DNA from: an uncultured Clostridia bacterium
GTDB taxonomy: Bacteria; Bacillota; Clostridia; Peptostreptococcales; Anaerovoracaceae
DNA length: 64,000 nt
Assembly: GCA_938045615.1 (NCBI GenBank)
Contig: CALIBC010000180.1
Span: 248,001 to 312,000, forward strand
Direction: 5' to 3'
In this document: piece after piece, positions 52,715-61,356 of the stretch
Layout of the letters: every line of letters starts with the position of its first letter
Position numbering within the stretch: the stretch's first letter is position 1
Notes under the pieces: model-generated
The model's database searches: none
Told to the model about the DNA's origin: nothing
What the model saw: only the letters and a program-made list of their open reading frames with translations
Made by a program: the position numbers and the translations under genes

Positions 52715-52730
52715 GCGCAGTTCTTTTTTT
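52704..52730 (+). terminator. Rho-independent terminator of the 33-codon gene
   Basis: AAGAACTG (52704-52711) pairs with CAGTTCTT (52718-52725), loop TAAGCG, followed by an unbroken T run to 52730. The stop codon TAA lies in the loop. Confidence 0.85.
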
Positions 52731-52744
52731 ATAGATAAACCCGG

Positions 52745-53878
52745 TCATAACTTTGTGAAGATGGTATTGAACAGATGTACACCCTCGACCAGAACTTTTT
52801 CATCAAAATTGAAATCGCTACTGTGAAGAGGTGTCCCGGTGCCGGTTCCCAGAAAAAAGAATATCCCGGGGAGAACTTCTTCAAAGAATGAAAAATCTTC
52901 CGCAATCATCACGGGGCGTCTAAGTTCGACAAAATTGATGTGGTCGTTCAAAAGCGTGGGTTTTATTTGATTATAGAGCTCCTCATCGTTGACGACGGCC
53001 GGGTGGAATTTGGATACATCTATATCAAAGTTAACATTGTATTTGCCGGACATCTGCCTTCCATAGTGCTTCATGGCGTTGACGAGCTTTTTGCAGGTAC
53101 TTTCCTCAAACGTTCTCATTGTTCCGTCAAGTCTTGTGTAATCCGAAATGGCATTAAGTACATTGCCGCTTTTCATCTTACCGAACTTGAGTATAGAACG
53201 CTTGCGAACGTGCTTATCCTTGAATGAGTACAATTTGTCGACAAACCTACATGCGGCAAGCAAGGCATCATGACCTTTTTCGGGTTCACCGCAGTGCGAA
53301 CTAAGCCCCCTGACTTCAATTTTCACGGTCGTGGATTTTGCCATCATAGGGCCGGGCTTTGTCGCGATCTCACCTTTTTCAAGGAAAGGCCAGACGTGGA
53401 GCCCGAATATAGCTTTTACATTATATCTTGCAAAAACATCGGTGCTACAGATTATCTTTGCGCCGTCGATGGTTTCTTCTGCGGGTTGAAAAAGAATCAG
53501 AGCATTGTAATTAACAACCTTGCCTTGCTTCTTGTAATCATCGAGGATACCGGCAAAGCACAGTGCGTTTGCCATATGCCCGTCATGACCGCATGCATGC
53601 ATGCATCCATCGATCTCGGACGCAAAGGGCAACGAGGTTTCCTCTTTTATGGGAAGCGCATCCATGTCCGCCCTGAAACATATGCTTTCCTTTTTGCCGA
53701 AATCAAAGAAAGCAAGTATCCCCGTCTTGGCAATCGTTGATATCCGGCAATCGAATTTTGAAAGCACGTTTTTTACGTAGGCTCCTGTCCTGTACACAAA
53801 AAAACCGAGTTCCGGTATCCTGTGAAGATCTCGTCTAAATTCGGTCACCTGAGCTAAAATTTCATCTTTACCTTTCAT
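52745..53878 (-). CDS. M20D-family amidohydrolase
   Basis: Zinc-dependent amidohydrolase of the hippurate hydrolase/N-acyl-amino-acid deacylase type, 377 residues. Catalytic landmarks intact: FRADMDALPI (Asp), MHACGHDGHMA (Cys/His ligands), FQPAEE (catalytic Glu), GLHVWP and a C-terminal GTPLHSSDF His. The substrate is probably an N-acylated or amidated amino acid. ATG 53878 has GGGGA upstream; an in-frame ATG at 53890 lacks a site. Divergent from the GH25 gene, with starts 101 nt apart. Confidence 0.9.
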   Translation of the reverse strand: MKGKDEILAQVTEFRRDLHRIPELGFFVYRTGAYVKNVLSKFDCRISTIAKTGILAFFDFGKKESICFRADMDALPIKEETSLPFASEIDGCMHACGHDGHMANALCFAGILDDYKKQGKVVNYNALILFQPAEETIDGAKIICSTDVFARYNVKAIFGLHVWPFLEKGEIATKPGPMMAKSTTVKIEVRGLSSHCGEPEKGHDALLAACRFVDKLYSFKDKHVRKRSILKFGKMKSGNVLNAISDYTRLDGTMRTFEESTCKKLVNAMKHYGRQMSGKYNVNFDIDVSKFHPAVVNDEELYNQIKPTLLNDHINFVELRRPVMIAEDFSFFEEVLPGIFFFLGTGTGTPLHSSDFNFDEKVLVEGVHLFNTIFTKL

Positions 53879-53978
53879 GCCGATCCCCATTATTCAGTCT
53901 TTCGTCACACATTTACCTGTTGTATGCGTATATAATACCACAAGTCGGTTGAGTTATTCATTGGCAAGGCATGCACTT

Positions 53979-54863
53979 ATGAAAAAAAACAATAAAAACA
54001 ACAAGATAAGAAGCAAAAAAGGACGTTTTAAAAAATACATAAGGGAAAAGCGCAAAAAGAGTACGTGGGTACTGATAGCATGCGTTCCTGCAGTGCTGGT
54101 TGCCGCAGTTTTTTTATTTTGTCTCGCATACGTGATTTCCGGCAATTACGCAGGACTGGGGAAAAGCATGCCGCTTGAGGCAAGCGAATATTCATCAAAA
54201 AACATCTATTACGAAAAAAAATATCCGGTTTACAGCGATGAGAAGTTTTGTTCTGTGCCCGGCATAGACGTTTCGGTATTTCAGGGTGAAATAGACTGGG
54301 AAAAAGTTAAAAATTCAGGAATAAAATTTGCCATGATCAAGATCGGTTACAGCGGAAGCGACACGGGGAGAATTTTCAAAGATGCCAATTATAGAAAGAA
54401 CCTCGATGGAGCCAAATCCGTCGGGATAAAGGTCGGAGTCTATTTTTTTTCTCAGGCGACAACCACGGGCGAGGCGGTAGAAGAAGCCAAGTATGTTATA
54501 AGGAATATAAGGGGCAAAGATATAGAATACCCCGTGGCATTTGACATGGAGCATGTTGAAAATTCAAGAATCAAGAATCTTACCGCAAGACAGCGAACTG
54601 AAATCACGGATGCATTTTGCGGCGTGATAAAGAAGAACGGTTTTGCACCCATGGTATACGGAAACCCGTCGTGGTTGACAAACAGCCTGGAGATGACGTA
54701 TCTCACTGCGTACGATACTTGGCTTGCGCATTATGCAAAATGGCCAGGTTATGCATATAAATACAAAATGTGGCAGTTCACCGAAAAAGGGAGAATCCCG
54801 GGTATATCCAAGAGGGTGGACATAAACCTGATGTTCACCCCAAAGCGGCAAGCGAGGCAATGA
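53979..54863 (+). CDS. Membrane-anchored GH25 lysozyme-like muramidase
   Basis: 294 residues: strongly basic cytoplasmic tail (about 1-28), one transmembrane helix (about 29-52), then a GH25 domain (about 85-290). GH25 features: GIDVSVFQGEIDW (first catalytic Asp), FAMIKIGYS, GVYFFSQA, YPVAFDMEHVE (catalytic Asp/Glu) and the late MWQFTEKG. Cleaves the MurNAc-GlcNAc bond in peptidoglycan. ATG 53979 is the first ATG before the transmembrane segment in this frame; AAGG lies about 11 nt upstream. Confidence 0.9.
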   Translation: MKKNNKNNKIRSKKGRFKKYIREKRKKSTWVLIACVPAVLVAAVFLFCLAYVISGNYAGLGKSMPLEASEYSSKNIYYEKKYPVYSDEKFCSVPGIDVSVFQGEIDWEKVKNSGIKFAMIKIGYSGSDTGRIFKDANYRKNLDGAKSVGIKVGVYFFSQATTTGEAVEEAKYVIRNIRGKDIEYPVAFDMEHVENSRIKNLTARQRTEITDAFCGVIKKNGFAPMVYGNPSWLTNSLEMTYLTAYDTWLAHYAKWPGYAYKYKMWQFTEKGRIPGISKRVDINLMFTPKRQARQ

Positions 54864-54867
54864 CCGG

Positions 54868-54917
54868 GGGCATGTTTATTGATAATAGCGGCGTCTATTT
54901 TCAGGCAGAACATGCCC
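54868..54917. repeat. Inverted repeat between convergent genes
   Basis: GGGCATGTT (54868-54876) and AACATGCCC (54909-54917), perfect 9-bp arms around a 32-nt loop, between the stops of the GH25 gene and the PepD-like lipoprotein gene. No T tract follows on either strand, so it is not a typical intrinsic terminator. Confidence 0.6.
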
Positions 54918-54927
54918 TGCACTCAAT

Positions 54928-56352
54928 CTACTGTTTTACACAGGAGATCAGATATCTTACGATGCTTTCGGTGCAGTCATTGAGTATATCCTTGTTTACG
55001 GTGAGGGCGACAATCTCAACATCCTTATTTTTGCTTTTTATATAAGGAGCTGCCGTAGCTACCACGGAATCGACATATTTCAACTTCTTGCTCGTAACGG
55101 ATTCGTAAGCCGCAGCGAAAGCTTTTGTGAAGTCCGTGTTTTTTTTGCCTTTCCACAGCGGTGTGTATCCAGTCTTTTCGAATTTGATGTTGGACAGATT
55201 GCACAGTGTTTTGGTGTCGGTATCGATGGTTTTTAATTTTGAATCATTTATGGAATGCGCCACCGCTCCGATAATGATCGTATCACCGCTTATGTTGATA
55301 CGTGAAATATTGCATATGGATATGGTGTCGCTCGTCTCCTCGTCCTTTTCGTAAACGCCGTTTATGGTAGTGTACATGAAGTTCACGAACTTGTTGCAAT
55401 CGTTGTTTGATACCACGGCGGAAGGGGTGTTTATTTTCTTGAAAGAATATTTTGCATCCGGATGCTTGCTGGCATTTTTTTTGTTCCATGCATCGGTTTC
55501 CTCTTGCATTTTTTCGACAAAAGCCTCCTCTTTGTTTGGATCCACGGTTATGGAAAGAGATGCGGAGGGAGCATAAAGATTGGAAGATACTCCACCTTTG
55601 AAACTTGCGATCTCATAAGCGATACCTTTGTTTTTAAGAGAAACCAAAAGCCCCTCAAGCTTTGTTATGGGGTTTGTTATATCATTTATAAGAGTATCGG
55701 GTACATTTGAGACAAGACCCTTTACCTTGATTTTGTATGCGCTTGTGTAGGTGGGTGCGGTTTTCGATATGCTCTGTGTAAATTTATATGATGAAGATGT
55801 TCCTGAACTTATGGCTGCAATTGCTTTTTCGCCTGGACTTAAGGAAAAGACTTTGGTGTCCTTTTTTAAGTATGAGTTTTTTACTTTTCTTATTCCCCGA
55901 AAGTCGTGACCTGATTCCTCGGTAAAAATCACCGACAGATCACCTGTCTTTTCGTTGTTTTTTGCCGCATAAAGCGCCATGGAAATAGCGGGTATGGAGG
56001 CATCGTAATCAAGGTAATCGTAGGAACATACTATTGCGGTGGGTGGCGCCGACTTGTATTTTTTGGATGAGGATATAGTCATGACAATATTGTTATATGA
56101 ATCCTTTTGACAAGATATGCCTTTTGCGCGTGCCCATCCCATGAGATAATTCCTTATGTCATTGTTGCTCTTGACGGCATCTTTGTTGTCCATCAAATCG
56201 TTTCTGTACGCATCGAGTTTGGAGGAGATCTTCTTGTTTAGATCCGTGTTCACCTCCGGTTTCTTATCATCTTTTGAGCATCCTGCCAGAAGCCCCGCTA
56301 ACAAAGCTAGACAGCCAACGAGGATGAGTATTTTTGTTTTTTTTCGATACAT
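54928..56352 (-). CDS. PepD/M20C-like lipoprotein with degenerate metal site
   Basis: 474-residue lipoprotein: signal with lipobox LLAGC (Cys 25), then a domain resembling cytosolic aminoacyl-histidine dipeptidases (PepD, M20C) over its whole length. The usual GHxDMV metal motif is replaced by VCSYDYLDYD (about 108-117), while the FTEESGHDFRG segment (about 143-153) with the Glu pair is kept. Loss of the His/Asp ligands suggests a binding protein or a changed metal site rather than a normal dipeptidase. Start: ATG 56352 with AAGGAG 7 nt upstream. Confidence 0.75.
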   Translation of the reverse strand: MYRKKTKILILVGCLALLAGLLAGCSKDDKKPEVNTDLNKKISSKLDAYRNDLMDNKDAVKSNNDIRNYLMGWARAKGISCQKDSYNNIVMTISSSKKYKSAPPTAIVCSYDYLDYDASIPAISMALYAAKNNEKTGDLSVIFTEESGHDFRGIRKVKNSYLKKDTKVFSLSPGEKAIAAISSGTSSSYKFTQSISKTAPTYTSAYKIKVKGLVSNVPDTLINDITNPITKLEGLLVSLKNKGIAYEIASFKGGVSSNLYAPSASLSITVDPNKEEAFVEKMQEETDAWNKKNASKHPDAKYSFKKINTPSAVVSNNDCNKFVNFMYTTINGVYEKDEETSDTISICNISRINISGDTIIIGAVAHSINDSKLKTIDTDTKTLCNLSNIKFEKTGYTPLWKGKKNTDFTKAFAAAYESVTSKKLKYVDSVVATAAPYIKSKNKDVEIVALTVNKDILNDCTESIVRYLISCVKQ

Positions 56353-56541
56353 CGACATTCTCCTTTTCTTAATGGTGTCACATATGTTATAATATGCTAA
56401 TCCGATATTGTGTTTTCGGTGTTTTTGACCACAACATGATACCACATCCAATTCCAAAGTGGTAATGATTTGGTGAAATTTAACACGATGCCGATGAGAC
56501 TGTCGTCAGTGTAGATCAATGAAAAGAAGTGAGGTTTCAAA

Positions 56542-57081
56542 ATGATGGAATCAAAGAATTTAATTTTAAGAGAAACGACTTTCAGCGATTGCAAACTTTT
56601 TGCCGAGTGGGAGCGGAGAGAAAACGTAAAAAAGTTTTTTTCTCTTGATGATGATCACGGATATGAAGATATCGTAAGGGATTTTTTCACGCACGCTCAG
56701 GATCCCACAAAGAAATACTTCACCATAACTCTGAAACCCGGAGGCGAGGTCATAGGCAGGATATATCTATCCGCTGTCAACAGAAAACAAGATTCTCTGG
56801 ATATAACCAGAATTTATGTTGCCGACACACAGAAACGAGGCATGGGATATGGAGAGGAAGCCATACGCCTGATACTTGAGTATGCGTTTATAAACCTGCA
56901 CATGGAAAGGGTCACGATAGATCATTTCTCGGAAAACGAAGTTGCTCGTCATCTGTATCACAAAATCGGATTTCAGGACGAAGGCAAGATGCGCCATGCG
57001 GGCAAGAAGAACGGAAAATACTATGATTTGCAGCTTATGTCCATGCTCAGAGCCGAGTATTACGACAAGATACATACCTGA
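56542..57081 (+). CDS. GNAT-family N-acetyltransferase (RimJ/RimL-like)
   Basis: 179-residue acetyl-CoA-dependent acetyltransferase of the Acetyltransf_3 type. Seen: the start LILRETTFSDCKLFAEWE, GRIYLSAVN, the acetyl-CoA pyrophosphate loop after IYVADTQKRGMGYGEEAIR (about 93-111), and the FSENEVARHLYHKIGF segment (about 134-149). The protein or small-molecule substrate is unknown. Two ATGs (56542, 56545) follow a GAGG at a slightly long distance. Confidence 0.85.
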   Translation: MMESKNLILRETTFSDCKLFAEWERRENVKKFFSLDDDHGYEDIVRDFFTHAQDPTKKYFTITLKPGGEVIGRIYLSAVNRKQDSLDITRIYVADTQKRGMGYGEEAIRLILEYAFINLHMERVTIDHFSENEVARHLYHKIGFQDEGKMRHAGKKNGKYYDLQLMSMLRAEYYDKIHT

Positions 57082-57138
57082 ATACAAACCGGAACTTACT
57101 TTGCAAATTAACACATTTTATTTATTTGAAAAAATATC

Positions 57139-57168
57139 TTGTCTTAATTACGGATAATATGGTATAAT
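57139..57168 (+). promoter_or_regulatory. Promoter for rpmB
   Basis: -35 TTGTCT (57139-57144), 18-bp spacer, -10 TATAAT (57163-57168). The leader is about 75 nt long, without a recognised ribosomal-protein-binding structure. Confidence 0.65.
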
Positions 57169-57250
57169 TGCGCCTGTGTGGTGTTTGAAGCATCACCGAT
57201 GAATCAGAAACAAACGATAAATTTACAATAAACGTGAGGAGGTGCGGAAA

Positions 57251-57442
57251 ATGTCTAGAAAATGTGAGATTTGTGGAAAAGGTCAGGTTTCCGGGAACAA
57301 TGTGTCCCACTCTAACAGGCACACCAGAAGAAAGTGGAATGCAAACATTCAGACTGTAAGAGTCAGCGAAAACGGCACTGTAAGAAAAGCAAAGGTTTGC
57401 ACACAGTGCTTGAGATCCGGAAAAGTAGACCGTGCCATTTAA
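57251..57442 (+). CDS. rpmB: 50S ribosomal protein L28
   Basis: 63 residues, zinc-ribbon (C+) form with CEIC (5-8) and CTQC near the C-terminus. The core SHSNRHTRRKW is typical. ATG 57251 has GAGGAGGTG 6 nt upstream; an in-frame GTG at 57242 is part of that site. It has its own promoter and a terminator, so it is a single-gene unit. Confidence 0.96.
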   Translation: MSRKCEICGKGQVSGNNVSHSNRHTRRKWNANIQTVRVSENGTVRKAKVCTQCLRSGKVDRAI

Positions 57443-57463
57443 ATTTATGTTATTGTATTTTCC

Positions 57464-57495
57464 GCCATGCTGAATTTTCAGTGTGGCATTTTTTT
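57464..57495 (+). terminator. Rho-independent terminator after rpmB
   Basis: Stem of 11 pairs with two G-U (57464-57474 with 57477-57487), tight loop, T run 57489-57495. Confidence 0.85.
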
Positions 57496-57523
57496 CATGT
57501 AGGTGTCATCAGGAGGGAAGATA

Positions 57524-58846
57524 ATGTATGGCCTAATAGAATCGCTGTCGGAACTTTTAAGAATACCGAGTGTATCCGGCAATGAAAAAGAGTGCAAAAA
57601 AGCTCTTGATTTTCTGCTGGAAGTGGGAAATGAGTTCGGATTCAGGATAGGCAGATCCGCAGGCGGAAAGGTCGGATACATAGAAATAGGTGAGGGCGAT
57701 GAGACTCTCGGAGTTCTGACTCATGTCGATGTTGCCCATCCGGGTGATATATCGCAATGGGAAACGGATCCATTCAGCCCGGTCATGGGCGGAGGCAAGA
57801 TATACGGAAGAGGCATAGTGGACGATAAAGGTCCTGCGGTCGCGGCTCTTTTTGCTATGAGGGATGTGGTCAATGCTTCAAAAAAACACCATATTAGCAT
57901 GAACAAGAAAATAAGACTTATAATCGGAACCCAACAGAAAATGGGAGGTGGTGACATAAGGGAATATCTTCTGGAAAATCCTGCTCCGTCTTACAGTTTT
58001 ACGCCTGACGGGAAGTTTGGTGTATGCAATATGGAATTGGGCACCCTTGATTTACTTCTTTCTTTTCCGATAGACGAGGAGAGTATGCAGATTGCAGACA
58101 TCAAAGCGGGAACGGGAACCGAAACCATACCAGACCTCTGCAAGATCAAACTAAAAGACGGAAGAATCTTTGCCACAAGAGGCAAAGCGGGGCATGCTTC
58201 GGAGCCTTTGGAAGCCGAGAATGCGGTTTTTGAAATGACAGCGGCACTTTCAAAACTGAAGCGGCGCGCAAGAGCGGAAATGCAGGAAGATACCGTTTAC
58301 AGAGTTTTGCATAGGCTGGAATACGCATTCTCCGACGGTAGGGGGCTTCCTGTCGGGATTTCTTCCATGCCCAATGAATACAGAGATGTTTGGGGGGAAA
58401 ACAGGGTGGCCCCCACAGGTGTATTCTGCAAAAACAATCGTCTGTATGTAAATGTAAACTGCCACTACACGGCCGATTCCACCGACGTATACATAATAAA
58501 ATCGATAAGAAAATTTTTCAAAAATGAGGCGGTTCGAGTGGAACGAATTTCTTCAAGGCAGCCGTCAGTCGCAAGCAAGGGTCTGCCGTTTATCAAAGAA
58601 CTGCAGGAAGCTTATGCAAATGTAATAAGGAAACCGTGCGAACTTGGCGTAAACACGGTCAGCACGTATGCTCAGATAGTGCCCAATACCGTCGTGTTCG
58701 GGCCGAGCAAGACAGGCGAACCGGACATGCGTCATAGAGCCGGGGAATATATGAAATTGAGAGATCTGATGTTGACTGAAATGATATTTTCGCGCGCCAT
58801 GGGTAACGTGACATTCAAGAATCAAAGCTTTCGCCTCGGGGGTTAA
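57524..58846 (+). CDS. PepV-like M20 peptidase homologue lacking the catalytic Glu pair
   Basis: 440 residues with the layout of PepV-type dipeptidases. Metal-ligand positions H67 and D69 (THVDVAHPGD), D100/D101 (GIVDDKGP), D162 (TPDGKF) and a C-terminal His (MRHRAGEY) are kept. The segment that carries the general-base Glu and a zinc-ligand Glu (DEE in PepV) reads GTQQKM (135-140). It should therefore be inactive as a standard dinuclear zinc dipeptidase, though binding or altered chemistry is possible. AGGAGG 7 nt before ATG 57524. Followed after 2 nt by the Asp23-like gene. Confidence 0.8.
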   Translation: MYGLIESLSELLRIPSVSGNEKECKKALDFLLEVGNEFGFRIGRSAGGKVGYIEIGEGDETLGVLTHVDVAHPGDISQWETDPFSPVMGGGKIYGRGIVDDKGPAVAALFAMRDVVNASKKHHISMNKKIRLIIGTQQKMGGGDIREYLLENPAPSYSFTPDGKFGVCNMELGTLDLLLSFPIDEESMQIADIKAGTGTETIPDLCKIKLKDGRIFATRGKAGHASEPLEAENAVFEMTAALSKLKRRARAEMQEDTVYRVLHRLEYAFSDGRGLPVGISSMPNEYRDVWGENRVAPTGVFCKNNRLYVNVNCHYTADSTDVYIIKSIRKFFKNEAVRVERISSRQPSVASKGLPFIKELQEAYANVIRKPCELGVNTVSTYAQIVPNTVVFGPSKTGEPDMRHRAGEYMKLRDLMLTEMIFSRAMGNVTFKNQSFRLGG

Positions 58847-58848
58847 AC

Positions 58849-59289
58849 ATGCGGATGGAGAAAAGAAATGAACTTGGGATGTTATATGTTCCCAACACTT
58901 TAATATCACGCATCATATATGGAGGTATGAAGCTCCCCGAGTGTGCGGAAAAAATATGGCCGGCGACGCCAAGAGGACGACAGATCGGGATCGTGCCCGG
59001 ATTGAACGACAATGAATTTGCCATGTACATATCGGCAGTCATGAACGACATTGGAGAGATCCGTGTGGAATTCAGCGTAATAGTGCGATTTGGAACGAGT
59101 ATAAAACTCATGACCAAAGTCTTGTCTGATTACGTGGCAGACAATATTATGGATGATTTTGAGTGTGAACGACTTGAGATAACAATCAACATAGCCGGAG
59201 TCAAATCCAGACGCAAAGCCAAACGAAACATAAAGGTCATACACAGATATGAAAAAAATGAATCCCGACAGTGGCATGGCAGAGTTTAA
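58849..59289 (+). CDS. Asp23/Gls24-family protein
   Basis: 146 residues. The C-terminal half (about 55-135) matches the Asp23/Gls24 (YloU-like) domain: VRFGTSIKLMTKVLSDYVAD followed by a strand with EITINIAGV. The N-terminal 50 residues are atypical for YloU. In Firmicutes a YloU-type gene usually lies between rpmB and a DAK-phosphatase gene upstream of recG; here the phosphatase gene is absent and recG overlaps directly. Role in envelope homeostasis is inferred from the family. Confidence 0.75.
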   Translation: MRMEKRNELGMLYVPNTLISRIIYGGMKLPECAEKIWPATPRGRQIGIVPGLNDNEFAMYISAVMNDIGEIRVEFSVIVRFGTSIKLMTKVLSDYVADNIMDDFECERLEITINIAGVKSRRKAKRNIKVIHRYEKNESRQWHGRV

Positions 59290-61327
59290 ACTTTCCGACG
59301 ATATAGGGCTTTTGAAAGGTATCGGCAAAAAGAAACGGAAATCTTTTTTCGACCGTAATATAAAAACCATGGAAGACCTTCTATGGTTTTTGCCCGTAAA
59401 ATATGAGGACAGACGAAAGGTTATTCCCATTTCCGGACTTCTGCCGGGCAAGGAAGCCCTGATTTCGGGAAAAATATTTTCCAAAAGATTTGCAGGGCGT
59501 TACTACGGAAAGAAAAGTCCCGTTTCTTTTCTTGTGCGCGACGAGGGCGGAATTATTGAAATTGTGTATTTCAACAGCGGTTATCTTGCAAACATCTTCA
59601 AAATGAATAAAAGGTATGTTTTTTTTGGAAAGGTGACAAATAACAAAGGCAAACTGCAGATGATACATCCTCAGTCCTGTGAAGAGGCAGGACCCGACGA
59701 TGAGCGCGGGGTTCTTCCGATTTATGGCAATATTCCCGGAGTTTCTCAAAAAGAAATAAGGAGATATCAGCGTCTTATCCTGCCCTTGACCGAAACGCTT
59801 GATGAATGGATTCCGCGCAGTATTGTCGAAGAAAATAAGATAGCGGGAACGTCTTTTGCACTGAAGAATATTCATTTTCCCGGAGGTGCGGAGCAAATCC
59901 TTGCTGCAAGGTTTCGCCTTGTGTTTGAGGAACTTCTCGTTCTGCAAACCGGACTTTTGTATATCAAGCAGGATGTAGCCCGGAAGAAAAACGGGGTCAA
60001 AATAGACACTTCGACAGCAGAAGGTTTTTTGGGTAAACTTAAATTCAGTTTTACGTCGGGGCAGCGACGAACATGGGAAGAAGTGTCCGAGGATCTTAAA
60101 AACGGCAGGGCTATGAACAGGCTCGTTCAGGGAGATGTCGGCTCGGGGAAAACCGTGGTCGCGGAGACGGCGATATACGCCGCCGTCAGATCGGGATACC
60201 AGGCCGTAATGATGGCTCCCACGGAAATTTTGGCAAAACAGCATTACGAAGTCCTGAAAGCGGATTTCAAAGAACATGGAATAAATGTCGGGCTTCTTGT
60301 GGGTAGCATGAAGCCGAAAGAAAAAAAAGATGTTCTTGCGAATCTGCGAAGCGGAGGTATCCATGTTATGGTCGGCACGCACGCCCTGATAGAAGACAAT
60401 GTCAAGTTCAGGGAATTGGGTCTTGTAATAACGGACGAGCAACACCGCTTTGGGGTCGAGCAACGTCATGGACTTTCAACAAAGGGGGATTTTCCGAACG
60501 TGATGGTCATGACTGCAACCCCCATACCGAGAACGCTGGCCGTAATATTGTACGGTGAACTTGACATATCCGTAATAGATACCATGCCTGAGGGAAGAAA
60601 ACCCGTCAGAACCGTATCATGTCCACAAAGAAGCAGAAATGCGATCTACGAAAAGGTGAGAGAAGAAATTGCCAAAGGCCATCAGGCTTACGTGGTGGCG
60701 CCGCTGATAAGAGATTCGGATACGATAGAGGCTCGTTCTGCGGAAAGCCTGCATGAAGAACTGGAGAAAAAATTTGCGGGGATTTCCGTGGCACTTCTGC
60801 ATGGCGATCTTACTCCGCAGGAAAAGGATGCCGTCATGAGCGGTTTTGCATGTGGTGATATTAAGATTTTGGTTGCAACGGTCGTAATTGAGATCGGAGT
60901 AAATGTCCCGAACGCTACGATCATGGTTATTGAAAACTGTGAGCGTTTTGGTCTTGCGCAGCTGCATCAGCTACGTGGCAGAGTGGGGCGCGGCACGGAC
61001 GAATCATATTGTTGCCTGATACTGGACAAGGAAACACCGCTTGCAAAGCAACGCGTGGATATAATGTGCGCGGGTTCTGATGGATTTGCCATATCAGAAG
61101 AGGATTTAAGACTTCGTGGACCGGGGGAAATTTTCGGAACAAGGCAGCATGGGCTTCCTGAAATGCATCTTGCGGATATCGTAAGGCATAAAGATGTGCT
61201 GATCAGAGCAAAAGATGCCGCAGTCGATATCTTAAGCGACGATCCACTGCTGAAAAAAGAAATAAACGGGGAACTTAGACGAAGAATCGAAAAAATGTTC
61301 GGAAAAGATATCAGGCTTGAATTATGA
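59249..61327 (+). CDS. recG: ATP-dependent DNA helicase RecG
   Basis: Branch-migrating helicase that regresses stalled forks. 692 residues: N-terminal wedge/OB domain (about 60-190), helicase Walker A GDVGSGKT (about 292-299), DEQH box (ITDEQHRFG), MTATPIPRT, and the C-terminal HQLRGRVGRG motif and TRG-type hook. The start is uncertain: ATG 59249 (AAAGG 12 nt upstream, 41-nt overlap with the Asp23-like gene), 59258 or 59276; the last gives the family-like start MAEFKLSDDIGLLKGIG. Confidence 0.93.
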   Translation: MKKMNPDSGMAEFKLSDDIGLLKGIGKKKRKSFFDRNIKTMEDLLWFLPVKYEDRRKVIPISGLLPGKEALISGKIFSKRFAGRYYGKKSPVSFLVRDEGGIIEIVYFNSGYLANIFKMNKRYVFFGKVTNNKGKLQMIHPQSCEEAGPDDERGVLPIYGNIPGVSQKEIRRYQRLILPLTETLDEWIPRSIVEENKIAGTSFALKNIHFPGGAEQILAARFRLVFEELLVLQTGLLYIKQDVARKKNGVKIDTSTAEGFLGKLKFSFTSGQRRTWEEVSEDLKNGRAMNRLVQGDVGSGKTVVAETAIYAAVRSGYQAVMMAPTEILAKQHYEVLKADFKEHGINVGLLVGSMKPKEKKDVLANLRSGGIHVMVGTHALIEDNVKFRELGLVITDEQHRFGVEQRHGLSTKGDFPNVMVMTATPIPRTLAVILYGELDISVIDTMPEGRKPVRTVSCPQRSRNAIYEKVREEIAKGHQAYVVAPLIRDSDTIEARSAESLHEELEKKFAGISVALLHGDLTPQEKDAVMSGFACGDIKILVATVVIEIGVNVPNATIMVIENCERFGLAQLHQLRGRVGRGTDESYCCLILDKETPLAKQRVDIMCAGSDGFAISEEDLRLRGPGEIFGTRQHGLPEMHLADIVRHKDVLIRAKDAAVDILSDDPLLKKEINGELRRRIEKMFGKDIRLEL

Positions 61328-61356
61328 TCCCAATGCCGCACGGAGGTGAGTTTAGT

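Noticed and set aside
59381..60469. 362-codon minus-strand frame inside recG
   Set aside because: recG is unambiguous here; the antisense translation has no family features and no ribosome binding site.
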